Assembly (NCBI GenBank): GCA_963693085.1 | Contig: OY856413.1 | Coordinates: forward strand, 473,249,379 to 473,313,378 | Length of the DNA: 64,000 bases | Direction: 5' to 3' | Origin: Alisma plantago-aquatica | Lineage: Eukaryota; Streptophyta; Magnoliopsida; Alismatales; Alismataceae | Shown: positions 12,514 to 24,283 of the stretch, in pieces | Numbering within the stretch: position 1 is the stretch's first letter | Layout: each line of letters opens with the position of its first letter | Notes under the pieces: model-generated | The model's input: only the letters and a program-made list of their open reading frames with translations | What the model was told of the DNA's origin: nothing | Databases searched by the model: none | Program-made: the position numbers and the translations under genes

Positions 12514-12525
12514 GCTCTGATACCA
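12514..12525 (-). promoter_or_regulatory. Primer-binding site of nested Tekay element
   Basis: The minus strand reads TGGTATCAGAGC (initiator tRNA-Met type), five bases from the 5' LTR boundary at 12531. Confidence 0.9.
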
Positions 12526-14734
12526 CTAATTGTGGGCTCTGATCTCCAAACCACGATATAAATATGATTTAAACTTAGCGGAAGCGATTCGATTAGCAGC
12601 GGAATACCAAAAATCAGCGGAAATTAAAACTTTTTGAGATAAAGCATTGAAACCATAAAACTTCCTTCATAAAAGGAGATAAACTGTTTACATCTCAGAT
12701 AATTACTTCTTGAGTAATTATATACAACATGATACAAAATATCAAGAACTCATAACCAAAATCTCAGACCAAAAGACTCCAAGACCTGAGAGTACAGAGG
12801 ACACATAGGACTGACTCTAACTACACCACATGGCAGGCTAAATCTCCACCTGAGATTTTACTGCTGCTCCTGGTGCTGCTGCTACTGGGACTGGTCACCT
12901 GTAGACATGTCCCTCCGTCCTCGACGTCCACCTAAAAAGTTGAAGTCTACGGGGTGAGACAATTTTACATAATTGTCCCAGCGAGAGTTATAACTCTCCG
13001 CCAGAAGCTTTATTATATCACCTCAAAGAATAACTTAAGCAGTAAAAGCTTCAAAGTATTCAATATCAGATTTAATAGTAAGCATGAGTTCAACAGTTAT
13101 GAAACACGAAGACATTTGCACTATACAGTGTAACATCAATCAATCAACTCGTAGTTATCTCTAACAGGTATACTACGTTGTGGATTATGTTTTTCAAACA
13201 TTACTTTTATGCCCTGTGGAGATGAGGTTTACCACTCATACTCCAACCAATCACTGCTAAGTGCCTCGGTATCATACTAGGTCATTGAAAGAGCCGGATT
13301 CTCATGACCTTCACCTTCCTCAGTCAGTAAGAGGATTACTTGTAGGACATCTCGTGTCTCTACTATAATAGCTTACCAGGGTAATCTGGTCCTTCGCTAT
13401 TTTAGAGTTACAGTGGCGTTCTGTACTCTCTTCGTCATCAAGAGATTTCATGTTTATCTTCCACTGATACGGATATTTGTGCTTTCTTCATCATCAGGAG
13501 GTTTCATGTTTACCATCCACTGATACGGTATGGGATTGTAGTGAAGGATTGACAGATTACACATCTACATCAAACACCTACACTAGGATGTAAGGTTCTA
13601 CACATCCATATACCCCACATACTCAAAAGTATGTGATCCAGGAGTTCCCTTAGGAAAACTTGTTTCACCATCATTTGATCTCTGACAATGATGGATCTAT
13701 GATCAGGGCTCTACATTACACTTGATTAGTTAGGTACATTCAGTATTCTTTTAACATCATACATTGTTCTTCAAACAATAACATTAGCATAACAGCTATG
13801 AAAGGAGAATACTAAATGTAACAAGCCTAACTCTCATCAATCATCATTTCTCAATACATTCATCACAAGTCATCTCTAAAGCATGACCTTGATGGTATTT
13901 ATGGATCTCACAGCCCATTTAATTCATAGGTTGCCATTGACAAGGCATCAAGAGATTTTACTATTCATAAAGCTAACAACATGCTTTCAATGAATATAGC
14001 ATCATCATCCATACCTGGATATGATCATCTTTATATCAGAACCTGCAAGGTTAATTCAACTGATAAAAGCAATTCAAATCAAGAATTATACTTTCCACTC
14101 TTGCCATAAGAGCTAAGTTCCCTGATTCTCATCAATTAGGGTTTACTATTCACATTACATGCCATCACCCAAGAATTAGGGTTTATTATTCACATTATGG
14201 TAAAATGAACTCATAACATCATCATGTATGAGGAACATCATCAATTATGCTCTCAGATTAGGTTAAGATTCATCATCTTTCATAATTAGGGTTTTCATGA
14301 TCTCACATAGGTGGATCATACCCTAATTATGCACATTCATGTGTATTGAAGGTACTTTACTTGAGTTTCCACCATAGAAGGATACTTTCTCTCTCTTCAT
14401 ACTGGTAGATGGCGATAACACCACTCTAGATCAGTTTGGGTTAAGTCCTTATTGATTAACACAAGTCAGCACATCACTTTCATGTGATTAGGTTTTGATT
14501 AAAACAAGGTTTCACTCAATTGAACCTTTCAAGGGTATTTTAGTAAATTACCCATTGATCATCATCATGGGTCAAACCATTAGTCACTTAGTCCTTTAAT
14601 GAATTATGTTTCCATCATGGATTAGATTAGATCATCATTGAACCATTTGTGTTCTCAAGTAGTTAAGCATAAACATCTTTGAACATCTTCAACTAGGTTA
14701 GGGTTTAACCTTCAACCTCCAACACAAAAGATCC

Positions 14735-16110
14735 TTAAACGGGTGTGACTCGTTTGGCCTTAAACAAGTTTGGACTCGTTTGGACTCAAACGAGTGTGGA
14801 CTCGTTTGGACTCAAATGAGTGTAGACTCGTTTGGGTCTAAACGAGTGCGCGCTCGTTTGGGCTCATGCGACCCTGAGGTCGTTTGGGTTCAAAAGCTCA
14901 AGACCGCATGGACCTCCAAGGTGATTCAAAGGGTCAACTTGATTAGGGTTTCTTATGTTGAAACGTTCAATTGGCCCAAGACATATTAACCACTTACAAT
15001 TTGAGTCAAATAGGATGAGCCTCAATCAATTGGTCACCAATTTGATCTTCAATTGCAAGCCAATTAGGGTTAAATCTAATCCAATTAGGGTTTCCAATCG
15101 GTCACTTATCAATTATCAACAATGTGACTCAAAACAAGGTTGAACCTATAAATTGAACTCCAATTGGGCCCAAACTTGGCCCAAACGGTCTTGAGATCGT
15201 TTGTATGAACTCCAAACGGTCTTGAGACCGTTTGGCCAAAGTTTGACCAAAAACTAAGTTTATTTGATAAGGGTTGAACCCTAATTATATTACAAATCAG
15301 CACTTTTCATCGATTATCAATATCTTGTGATTGGGCCCTCAATTCATCAAATTCCTTTAACCTTAGACCTCCAAACGATCATGGAGTGTCACTAAACGAG
15401 TTTGGGATCGTTTGGGAGGACCCCCAAACGGTTTGGAACCCGTTTGGGTCCTTCAACCCAAAACTCAACACAATCTATTCTTTAAATCAGTAATATTGAC
15501 CCGATTAGGGTTAGGGTATTAAAGTACCTTCAACTCTTATTTGGTTAGGAATTAGATGATGATTCTTGGTAGAAATAAAATTCAATATATTATTAACAGG
15601 AATCCCAAATGGTCAATTCTTGGTCAACGCCCTCAAACGGGTTGGGACCCGTTTGGGCAAAAGTTCAAGTTATTCAATTTGGTGAATCAGCACTTAATTC
15701 AAATCGATTGCTTAGTTGATTGGCCTTCAACACATGACTCGTTTGGAATTAATCCATAAAATTTGGTGAGTCATTAACCAATGTCATTAGGAACAGTAAT
15801 CCCAAACGGTCAACGCTTTGTCAACTCCTTCAAACGGGTTGGAACCCGTTTGCCCAAAAAGGTCCAATTAAACATGTTGAAAATCAGGACTTAATTCAAT
15901 TAGATTTGCTAATTGGTTAGCCTATATTTCACGATTCCTTTGGATTTAATCCCTCAAACTTTGTGGGTGATTATCCTACATAATTATGAACAGGAACCTC
16001 AAACGGTCGTTGCTTGGTCAATGCCCTCAAATGGGTTGGAACCCGTTTGGGCAAACCGACCTTGGTGAACCCGTTTGGCCTCTAAACGAGTATGAACCCG
16101 TTTGGCCAAA
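14735..16110. repeat. Palindrome array in 5' LTR (AAACG...CGTTT units)
   Basis: Second copy of the array at 5116-6490, with scattered substitutions. Some of these improve arm pairing: AAACGGTCTTGAGACCGTTT here is a near-perfect palindrome, whereas the left LTR copy reads ...GAGATCGTTT. Confidence 0.85.
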
Positions 16111-16633
16111 GTTTCAAGGTCGTTTCATAAAGTAGAAATTCGTGGATAAGCATAGGAAATAATGCCCTCATCTTCTAGCTCAAGAACAGCAGCAGTTCTT
16201 CATGGTTTTGCTTGCAAGGATGCAAGGGAAGATAGGGAAGAAGAAGAACTAGCAACTATATGCATAGAAAGAGATGTATAATCAAAGCATAAGGTTTAGA
16301 GTTATAAAACCTGCCTAAAGATTGTTCCTTGAGCTCCAAACTTTCAAGCTCCAAGCCTTTAATGGCGTCTTTGAGCTCCACAGGTCGGCCAAGGTGTATT
16401 CTCCAAGGAAAGTTGAAAAGGAATGGCTAAAAAGATAAAGCTAGGTGAGCTAGCCATGAATTCAACCTTGAAAACGAGTTTCCTCCATGAATTCAAGCAA
16501 AAGGGATGATCCAAACTTACCTAGGACCCTCGGTCGTCCTTCTATGCTCTAGAGCTTAGCCTTAGTCAGTTTTGAGCAAGGGGAAAAGAAATGAAAAGAA
16601 GAGGATCGTTCCCTTGCTAAGTGGGGAAGGTAG

Positions 16634-16641
16634 TATATATA
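16634..16641 (-). promoter_or_regulatory. Candidate TATA box, 5' LTR of nested Tekay element
   Basis: TATATATA on the minus strand, about 690 bp into the LTR from its 5' end. If used, U3 is about 0.7 kb and the palindrome array lies in the transcribed leader. Prediction from sequence only. Confidence 0.4.
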
Positions 16642-17332
16642 CTTAGGTGAAATTTCAACATAAGAACATATGCTTTCCTCATTTCTCATCTAAGTCCTTC
16701 CTTTATTCTTTGCACGTCCCCACATCTTATTTCTAAGGACAAATTCCTTCTAAGGTCAAGAATTGAAGGCAAAGAGGATCAACCCATCACTAAAGCATAC
16801 ACATAAAAGGGCTATTATACATACACCTTGATTATTCAATCACAAAGGTGTTCTTTATTATATGATTATTCAAATGAAGTGAACTTTTCATCATTTCTCT
16901 TCTAAATGATGCCCAGAGTAATAAAATATATTTTAGATGATGTATTTTACAAGTTGCACCCCTCAAATTGGGTAAATTGCACTTTACACCAATTTAGGGT
17001 TTTCAAGTACAGGGGTTGCTTCCACAGCTGCACCTTGGTGCTCAAGCTTGGGAAATCCCTCAAACTTCATCATAAACATCCTCATGATGTCTCAACATCC
17101 AAGGAACATCTTAACATGTGCAATTTGCAAGTTAATCCCTTAACTGGGTAATTTGCACATAGGTCTCTGCATTACAAAACAATGCTACAACTTTATATAT
17201 ATAAAGGAGCAAAATTGAAATATATGTTTCTGAGGAACTTAATTACATGCCCAAAGTTAATCACAAGGATTTAATTACATATTTAGGCAAAACACCTAGG
17301 GTTAGTTCATAACCCAGGTCATGGATGTTACA

Positions 17333-17337
17333 ACATC
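17333..17337. repeat. Target-site duplication ACATC, right copy
   Basis: Pairs with 2906-2910. Confidence 0.9.
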
Positions 17338-20300
17338 CAAGTAAGGTTTCTCATACCTCATACCCAAATTAGGGTTAGGATGTATAATTCCCATTAAATT
17401 AGGGTTTCTTACATTGTTACACTAAGTTAGGGTTACATCATCACTCTAGATTATAGTTTCACTGAGCTTTGCCCTAGATTAGGGTTTCACTTAGCCTTGA
17501 CCTAATTAGGGTTAAGGTACATCAATCTTTTCAATGAAGATTTCATGATCTCACGTTATGGATCAAACCCTGATTACACATTGTTTCATAATGAGATAAT
17601 TAAGGCTTATTAAGTAAGCAATCATCTCTCCCATTCTCTCTCCATCTCATCCTCTCTAGGATGTTAAATACTCCAAGATTGATCTAGGTTAACTTTTCAC
17701 TTAAGTACACATAGTTAGGGTTAACCTTCATAATCAATGTTGGTCTACATTATTAATAATCAAGTAGTTAATTGACCTTTGATCATATAAGGTGTCCAAA
17801 TGGTTTAACCAATTTGAACCTGAAAAGGTCTTAGTCACTTAGACCTCAAACGGTCTTGGTCACTTAGACCTCAAATGGTCTTGGTCAAACCATGAAACTG
17901 TTTGGTAAAGGTGGTCACTTGAAACCGTTTACTAAAGTTGATCCTCAAGATCGTTTTCTAAAGGTAACCCTCAAGATCGTTTGCTAAAGGTGACCCTCAA
18001 GATCATTTGCTAAAGGTGTCCCTTAATATTGTTTGCTAAAGTGAAGTTTTGAAACCGTATGAACTCAACTGGTTTGGGATCGTTTAGTCCCAAACGGTCT
18101 TGGGTCCCAAACGGACTTGAGACCGTTTGGACTCAAACGGTCTTGAGACCATTTGGTACAAACATCCTCAAAACTGCATGGACCAAAAAGGGTCTCAACC
18201 ATTCTAATCGATTTAGGATTCTCAATGTTGTTTCCTTCAACCATTGAATTCATGTAACCAATCATCAAATGGACCTATCACCATACTTCAATTGATTTAA
18301 ATAGGTCAACCTTCAACTGATTTGACCCTCAATTGACCATCAATTAGGGATTGAATCAATTGGATTAGGATTTGGAATCGATGGTCCTTCAATGTTGATC
18401 ATTGTGAAAATAATTACTTTAGAACTATTGGTCCACCATCCAAAATGGACATGACCTGACCCCAAACGGTCTTGAGGTCATTTGGATGACCTACAAATGG
18501 TCTTTAGACCGTTTTCCCATATCAACATCAAAATCTAAGTCATCCAATTAGGGTTTGGTTCATTGGATTGATCACCAAATCAGCATTTGATTGCACTTCA
18601 ACTTAGTATCATTAGATCTTCAAACACCTAACCACACTCAACTCTAGACCTCCAAACGGTCTTGGGTGACCCCCCAAACGGTCTTGAGACTGTTTGGGTG
18701 ATCCCCAAATGGTCTTGAAGCCATTCGGGTCAATCAACTCAATCAATTGCAAAATCAGCACTTAGCCGATTAGGGTTCTATTTGAAAGTTTATCCATATG
18801 TTGAGTTAATCAATTGGAGCCATTGGATCATCGTCCAACACATATTAGGGTTCAGACCTCAAATGGTCAACCCATCCAAATGGTCAACACCCTCATGTGG
18901 TTTGGGACTCAAATCACCAAACGGTTTTGAAACCGTTTGGTCTCCAAATGGTTTGGTGAAACCGTTTGGACCATTTTATTGAAACTGTTTGCAAGAGATA
19001 TTTAGGGAGGTGTGTGCTTATGATTTCATCATCATCATCAAGCTCCAAACTCACGAAATATACTGTTATTTCCATGTTGGTTGCATCAATCAACCCAGAT
19101 AAATTCTGGAAATATAAAAAGGATCACCAATTGATGAGGAATTGAATGCAATAATAAAATCAAGGTTTCAAGTTATAAAACCTACCTACAATTGAGCTCC
19201 AAAGCTCCAAGCTCACGCCAACAATGGTGTATGCAACTCCTTTCACTATTCCAAGGCTCGTCCTCAAGCTTTGAGTGAAAAGAATTGGTTAGAATTGAAG
19301 AGGGGATCGAGTTATGAAGAATTCATGCACTAATTTTTTATTTTCACCATAGATTCAAGGTGAAAGGAGGTCAAGAAGCTTACCAACAGGTTGGGGGTCG
19401 TCCCCCTGATCCTCCAAAGCTCCTTGGTCGTTTTCCAAGCAAGGGAAAAGAAATGGAAACGAAAAAGCCTTTGGTTTGGCTTGTAAAGGGTACTTTTATA
19501 AGAAATTCAAGGAGAGAGAAAATGCCTTATAAAAATTCATTTAATCCCAAAAATGGTGCCGCCTCTTCCCCCTCAACTCCTTGGCCACGAAGCCTTCTTG
19601 TTTTCCTATTATTCCTCTCAATTATCCATGATTTAAAGAAAATCAAATTAAGCACCTCAAATCATATTATACTAATATCCATATGTGAGTGGATATTTCT
19701 TTCTCTTATAATAATGTGAGTGAGTTATCCACTCCCTTGGATATTTTCGTGGCCTAGCAAAGGCACAAAGGTGTTCACACTTGAGAAAATTAAACCATAT
19801 CGTTTTTGGTTGAAATCCCTTCAATTATTATATTTATTTTTGCACTAAATTGAATTAGGGTTTCAATTAGGATTAAATCTTGATTATTTTAATATCAAGA
19901 TTCTCTCTCCTCCAACGTAATTCAAATGAGGTGCCCCTCTCATTTTCTTTGCTCTACATGATGACAAGAAACATTAGGGGCCTTATTGAAGTGGTAATTT
20001 GTATATTGAACCCTAGGTTTTGGGTAAATTGCACATTACACCAAAACTAGGTTTTAATACACAAACATTGCTTTATCAGCTCTTTCTTGGTACTCAGGCT
20101 ACCACAAGCCCTACCTCTGCATCATCTTCATTCTCATGATGTTTCAACACATGAGGAACATATTGTCATACACAATTTGCAATTTAACCCCTCAACTTGG
20201 GTAATTTGCACTTTAGTCCAAATCAAGTAAAACATTATTTCAACATTATTCAAAAAGGACTAAAATTGAAATATAAGTTCCTTTTGAGCCTTAATTACTT

Positions 20301-20385
20301 TTCACAAGATAAGATTAAGCATATACTCATCTTTCTTAATCAAAACACCTAGGGTTAAAACATAACCCAGGTCAGGGATGTTATA
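17338..20385 (-). repeat. Outer Tekay-type 5' LTR, right segment
   Basis: Continues the LTR interrupted at 2910. It contains its own palindrome array (about 17800-18980, AAACGGTCTTGAGACCGTTT type) and a TATA-like TTATAAAAG on the minus strand near 19495. It ends AACCCAGGTCAGGGATGTTA then TA at 20385. No coding content; the open frame at 19360-19719 is antisense to the LTR and has no recognisable domain. Confidence 0.8.
17800..18980. repeat. Palindrome array of the outer LTR
   Basis: Short inverted repeats such as AAACGGTCTTGAGACCATTT and AAACGGTTTTGAAACCGTTT, and repeated TCAAGATCGTTT phrases. Same design as the nested LTR arrays but diverged, so the array predates the nested insertion. Confidence 0.75.
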
Positions 20386-22739
20386 GTCAGTAAGCTTTAT
20401 AATCCGTGTGTGCAATTATATATTCTTCTTTGTCACTTGAAATACTTTCAATTCCTTTCATGTTTTTGAGTCTTAGTTTATTGGGATTGTGGAACTTTTT
20501 GTACTTATTTTTGTTACAATTTATGCTAAGTATAGCTACTAACCTAAGTATAGGAATGGAAGAGAAGAAGGGAATCTAAATTAACATTTTATTTTATGTG
20601 TTTTTAAATAATTCGGATTCATTCTAAAAATTGTATTTCAAAACTTTGGTTATTTGTATAAACATTACATTGTTGGGTTTAAGGGTTAAGCCTCCAGCAT
20701 ATCTGCAAAAGAGGCTAACATTTTTCTATATTTAGATTATTCTAGTACCATTATGTATATATGAAGAGTAGTATTAAAAGGGAAACTAATTATCATCTTT
20801 TTCATATTTAAAGTTCTAGTATTAATTAAGTAAAGATTTGAATGACGCAACACTTGGAGATTTTGTTATTATAAAAGTCATATTATTATGTTTATCATGT
20901 GATGGAAATCTAGAAATTATGATCTCTCATTGACTCTGGAGATACCTCTCTGAAACATGTATATACATGCTAATAAAGGATGGTGTTGGTTTGAAGACTT
21001 AAACGGACTTTATTTGATGAAAATAACTAAGACACTTGCTAAAAATAAAAGGAATAGAGAAGAAATATCAAGATATTTAATAGTTGAAAGGATGAAGTCC
21101 TTCATGGCGTTCAAGAGTTAAATCACACTTATCAGGAATATGGATATTTCACTGTTTTTAGATTAATGAAATAAATAGGTAATAGAATTGTATTTCCCTA
21201 GATAATATTACTATAGAAATTAAGCTTGAGTTTCTTTAGGAGAGTATATTATCAAGTAGGGTTTTGTATCCAATTTCCATTTATCATGAGAATATGTTAT
21301 CTTTTTAAGTGATCAAACAAACATGTAAATAAATTGATGAATCAAGCATGGTAAGATATTTCATGATGAACCGATAGATGAGCAGTCATGAACAAGTTGA
21401 TATGAAGTTGAATTAGTTAAAGCATGTATGGTTTTACTCAAAATCTAATGAAAATATAAACAAGAAGAAATAAATTAGATCAATAGCTCCTTAACATTTT
21501 CGTAGCATTTTGGTAGCCTCATGTCATATCAGAATCATCATTCTAGAGAAAACAAATCATCTAGACAATGATTGCTTTGGATTCTAATCAAGATGGGGTA
21601 GTCGCTCTCTGCTTTTAGTATTAATCCAAAGGTCAAAGGTTGATGGTGGATATGACATAGGCTATTTATAATTGTTTGTGACTTGAGAAAGGAGATTCCA
21701 TGAGCAGAATTGCCATCTACTTGGGAAAGAAATAAAAATCAATTTGTAACATGAGGGACAGCTAAACACTTCTTTATGTGGGGTGCAACACTTACGAAAT
21801 GTCATGTTTTGCCATGTAGCACCCTAACAGAAAGATGTATTCGACTAGGGTGCATCTAAGTAGGAAATTGGGTCTTTTTTTATCATTCTGACTTTCTTGA
21901 AGGTGTGAGTATATCTAGGATAGGAACTTTTTTTATTGTGAGATTGATTCTTTGAGCAATAAATTTTCATTAAAAAAGAGGAGAGGAAGGGAAATGAAAA
22001 TGTAAGGAAAAAGTCTTCCTTTTTCTCTTTCTCTTGGTAAAAAGGACATGAAACTGGATTGAATATCCTATCCACTAAAATAATGGTATTGTCTTTTGAA
22101 GAGCAATAAAAGGACAAATTTTTCAATGAGAGTGGGGTTTGAATATTATATTTATGAGAAAATAAAATGGGAAATTATTGAAAATAAATATTACAAAAAT
22201 ACCAATTAAAAAGTAACTTACGCTTAAGTACATATAAATGACACTTTCTATCCACAAACCCTTCACAAGGGAAAATGGGTAATTGTATGGATTTAACTAC
22301 GTGGAAAATATAAAACATGTGGAATAAATCAGGTAAGTTCGATCACTAGTCAGAGGACTAGTCTGATTGTGATCTTTGATTGAATAACCAAAAATGAGGT
22401 GTCAACACGTTCAATATTCTGATGATCTATATTCATTACCTAACTTTAGTGTTAGACAATTACAGTTTTGCTTACTTTTGTAAGAAGTAACTCTGAGTAG
22501 AAGTTATCTTTGCAACCAAGGACAATGTGCATCACCGTTCATCATGTTAATACATTGTTTAGGGTAATGAAATATTTGGATGGTGGATATTGTGAAGGGA
22601 GATATCCATCGTTCAATGTTGGAAAAAATATTTTAATGAAACTAGTTAGTTCGTTGTTTCTTATCCATTTTGTGAAGTTTTTGGTGAGTTCAACTTAGAA
22701 TTTTGTGATAACTTTTATTGATTTTTTAGTAGAAAATGA
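20386..22739. other. Intergenic DNA without recognisable features
   Basis: AT-rich single-copy-looking sequence right of the outer LTR. Only short open frames occur, with no domain signature, no inverted-repeat ends and no tandem array that I could see. Confidence 0.5.
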
Positions 22740-24070
22740 ATTCATGTCCCACTAAACGAGTAGGTGACCAACCCTAAGGATAGCAAGAGACATGCTAAAT
22801 GCATCATAAAGTTGTCTCTAGGTGAACAATCATCAATAATCTCAAGAAACCTTATTCCGCAAACAAAAATGACAGGAGAACTATGATGACATTGTAATGG
22901 CATCGTAAAATCATATGCACTCTGCACACCTGAGCCCAACTTTTCCAACAAATATAACTAGTGACCAATGATCTTGAGTGATGAATCAATTAGGATAGCC
23001 TAACAGATACATATATCGAATTGCTTTATGTGGCCTCCTAATACCGTTGAAGTTGAGTTAGCTTGAAGACATTCCAAGAGCCCGCACAGATTAAATTTTG
23101 CATCTAGACCTTGCTTACATTTCGACCAAAAATTATTAGGATGCATTCTCAACAATGTATGCCACCATCATAATATAACCTCTTAGATGAAACTATGTCA
23201 TCTCAGGCTTCTCATGAATTATCTCTGTTCCATAGTGTCAAACGTTCCTCATGCTACTAATCCATCCTCCTGCACACCCTCATTTTGTTACAACAGAAGA
23301 TTTCTAGCACCCAGGACAATCCCAACCCTTTTATTATTATCGTGATCGCCTTCTTGACTCCGACTGAGAATTGTCGTCGTCATTTCCAATTGTAGCATGC
23401 TTCCACAGTTTCATTTCCAATTGTAGCATGCTTCCACAGTTTGAGATTCCAACCATCTATTGAATTTCTTCTGTTTGCTGCAGAATCGTCTTTCACGTTC
23501 TTATTTAAATCAAGGCTTGAGCATCTATCATCCGCATTGGCTGCATCTAACTCCCGTGATTCTGTTCCAGAGGACATATATAATCTACATGAGTCATCTT
23601 TGCCGCATAATATCAACTTTTCCACCACATGGTTGCTTCAAAAGCCACAACTCCTGCGACGGCTCTCCAACTTGGTAGGTTATTCCTTGAGAAAAATGAA
23701 CAGGATCTGATTGGGAAAAAGAGAGGACACAAGAAAGAAAATCCGTAGGATGTGCGTCGGTTATATATGCATCAATGTCATCTGACGCCAGACCAAAAAT
23801 ATTTGTATGTATTCCAACTACCAACAAGGATAATTTAGTTGCAGACTCACAGTGCCGAAGTCGTTCAGCACACTCAGAAAACTTACTTACCCGACTAGAC
23901 AACTGGCATCATCACTACTGCAGCTGCCGCTCAACTGAATCAGTTCAATTATCGATGCAAGAAACGGTGATATCATATGCTGGTTGTGATACCATTGCCC
24001 CGAAATAAGCCTTCAAACGGTCAGCCTGTCCGCTATCAATATAGGCAGCAGTAAGAGTCGAACATAACTT
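22740..24070 (-). pseudogene. Decayed unrecognised coding stretch
   Basis: On the minus strand several stretches look coding in composition but lie in different frames: around 24070-23950 (TLTAAYIDSGQADRLKAYFG), 23902-23594 (KLSLLVVGIHTNIFGLASDD), 23600-23380 (ESRELDAANADDRCSSLDLN), 23165-22985 (MHPNNFWSKCKQGLDAKFNL) and 22951-22742. They are linked by frameshifts, stops and one donor-like GTAAGT (about 23890). A 31-bp tandem duplication interrupts the region. This fits a degenerate gene or captured gene fragment, or exons of a gene whose introns I cannot place. I do not recognise the family and assign no function. Confidence 0.35.
23381..23442. repeat. 31-bp perfect tandem duplication
   Basis: The unit at 23381-23411 is repeated exactly at 23412-23442 (it starts CATTTCCAATTGTAGCATGC). 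It lies inside the decayed coding stretch and would add 31 bp, shifting the frame, so it is a recent disruptive event. Confidence 0.9.
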
Positions 24071-24283
24071 AGTGTTAGGAAATCATATCATACCAACAAG
24101 GCATGTACCACGGTTTACTACTCCATTAGACAATAATCCTTCAGAGTACTAGTATTACATAACAGCAATAGCAGAGCCTCATGAGCAACATAAGAATACC
24201 TTTGCAAAAGCCGAAATTGAAATCAAACTTGACTAGCATAAGCATCTTCCTATATATTACTGGATCTAATTGAGCCTAAACCC

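Larger units (their letters stand above)
2911..17332 (-). mobile_element. Nested full-length Tekay/Del chromovirus (Ty3/gypsy), 14.4 kb
   Basis: A complete LTR retrotransposon on the minus strand: 5' LTR at 12531-17332, primer-binding site, gag, protease, RT, RNase H, integrase with chromodomain, polypurine tract, and 3' LTR at 2911-7709. Both LTRs run TG to CA and the whole is bounded by perfect ACATC duplications. The C-terminal chromodomain plus multi-kilobase LTRs place it in the Tekay/Del clade. In the first 610 aligned LTR bases I counted 8 substitutions and one 3-bp indel (about 1.3%), so the insertion is recent. It cannot make its own proteins as read: there is a nonsense codon in gag (12244-12246), a frameshift near 11626-11640, a nonsense codon between RT and RNase H (9770-9772) and a frameshift in integrase near 8793-8796. 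Confidence 0.95.
12531..17332 (-). repeat. 5' LTR of nested Tekay element (4802 bp)
   Basis: Near-identical to 2911-7709. It ends GGATGTTACA at 17332, followed by the target duplication ACATC at 17333-17337. It would drive transcription leftwards. It carries the candidate TATA box at 16634-16641 and the palindrome array at 14735-16110. Confidence 0.95.
1..20385 (-). mobile_element. Outer Tekay/Del-type Ty3/gypsy element, partial, split by a nested element
   Basis: Read on the minus strand, the window holds the right LTR (620-2910 plus 17338-20385, about 5.3 kb once the nested element is removed), a primer-binding site and the start of gag. The rest of the element lies left of position 1. The LTR begins TG at 620 and ends GATGTTATA at 20385, where the final CA appears mutated to TA. 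Its two ends resemble those of the nested element (for example AACCCAGGTCAGGGATGTTA near the right end), so the two belong to one lineage. The far LTR is outside the window, so its target duplication cannot be verified; the five bases right of the LTR are GTCAG. Confidence 0.8.

Noticed and set aside
19360..19719. 119-codon plus-strand open frame
   Set aside because: Antisense to the outer Tekay LTR, with no recognisable domain and no counterpart in the nested LTRs.
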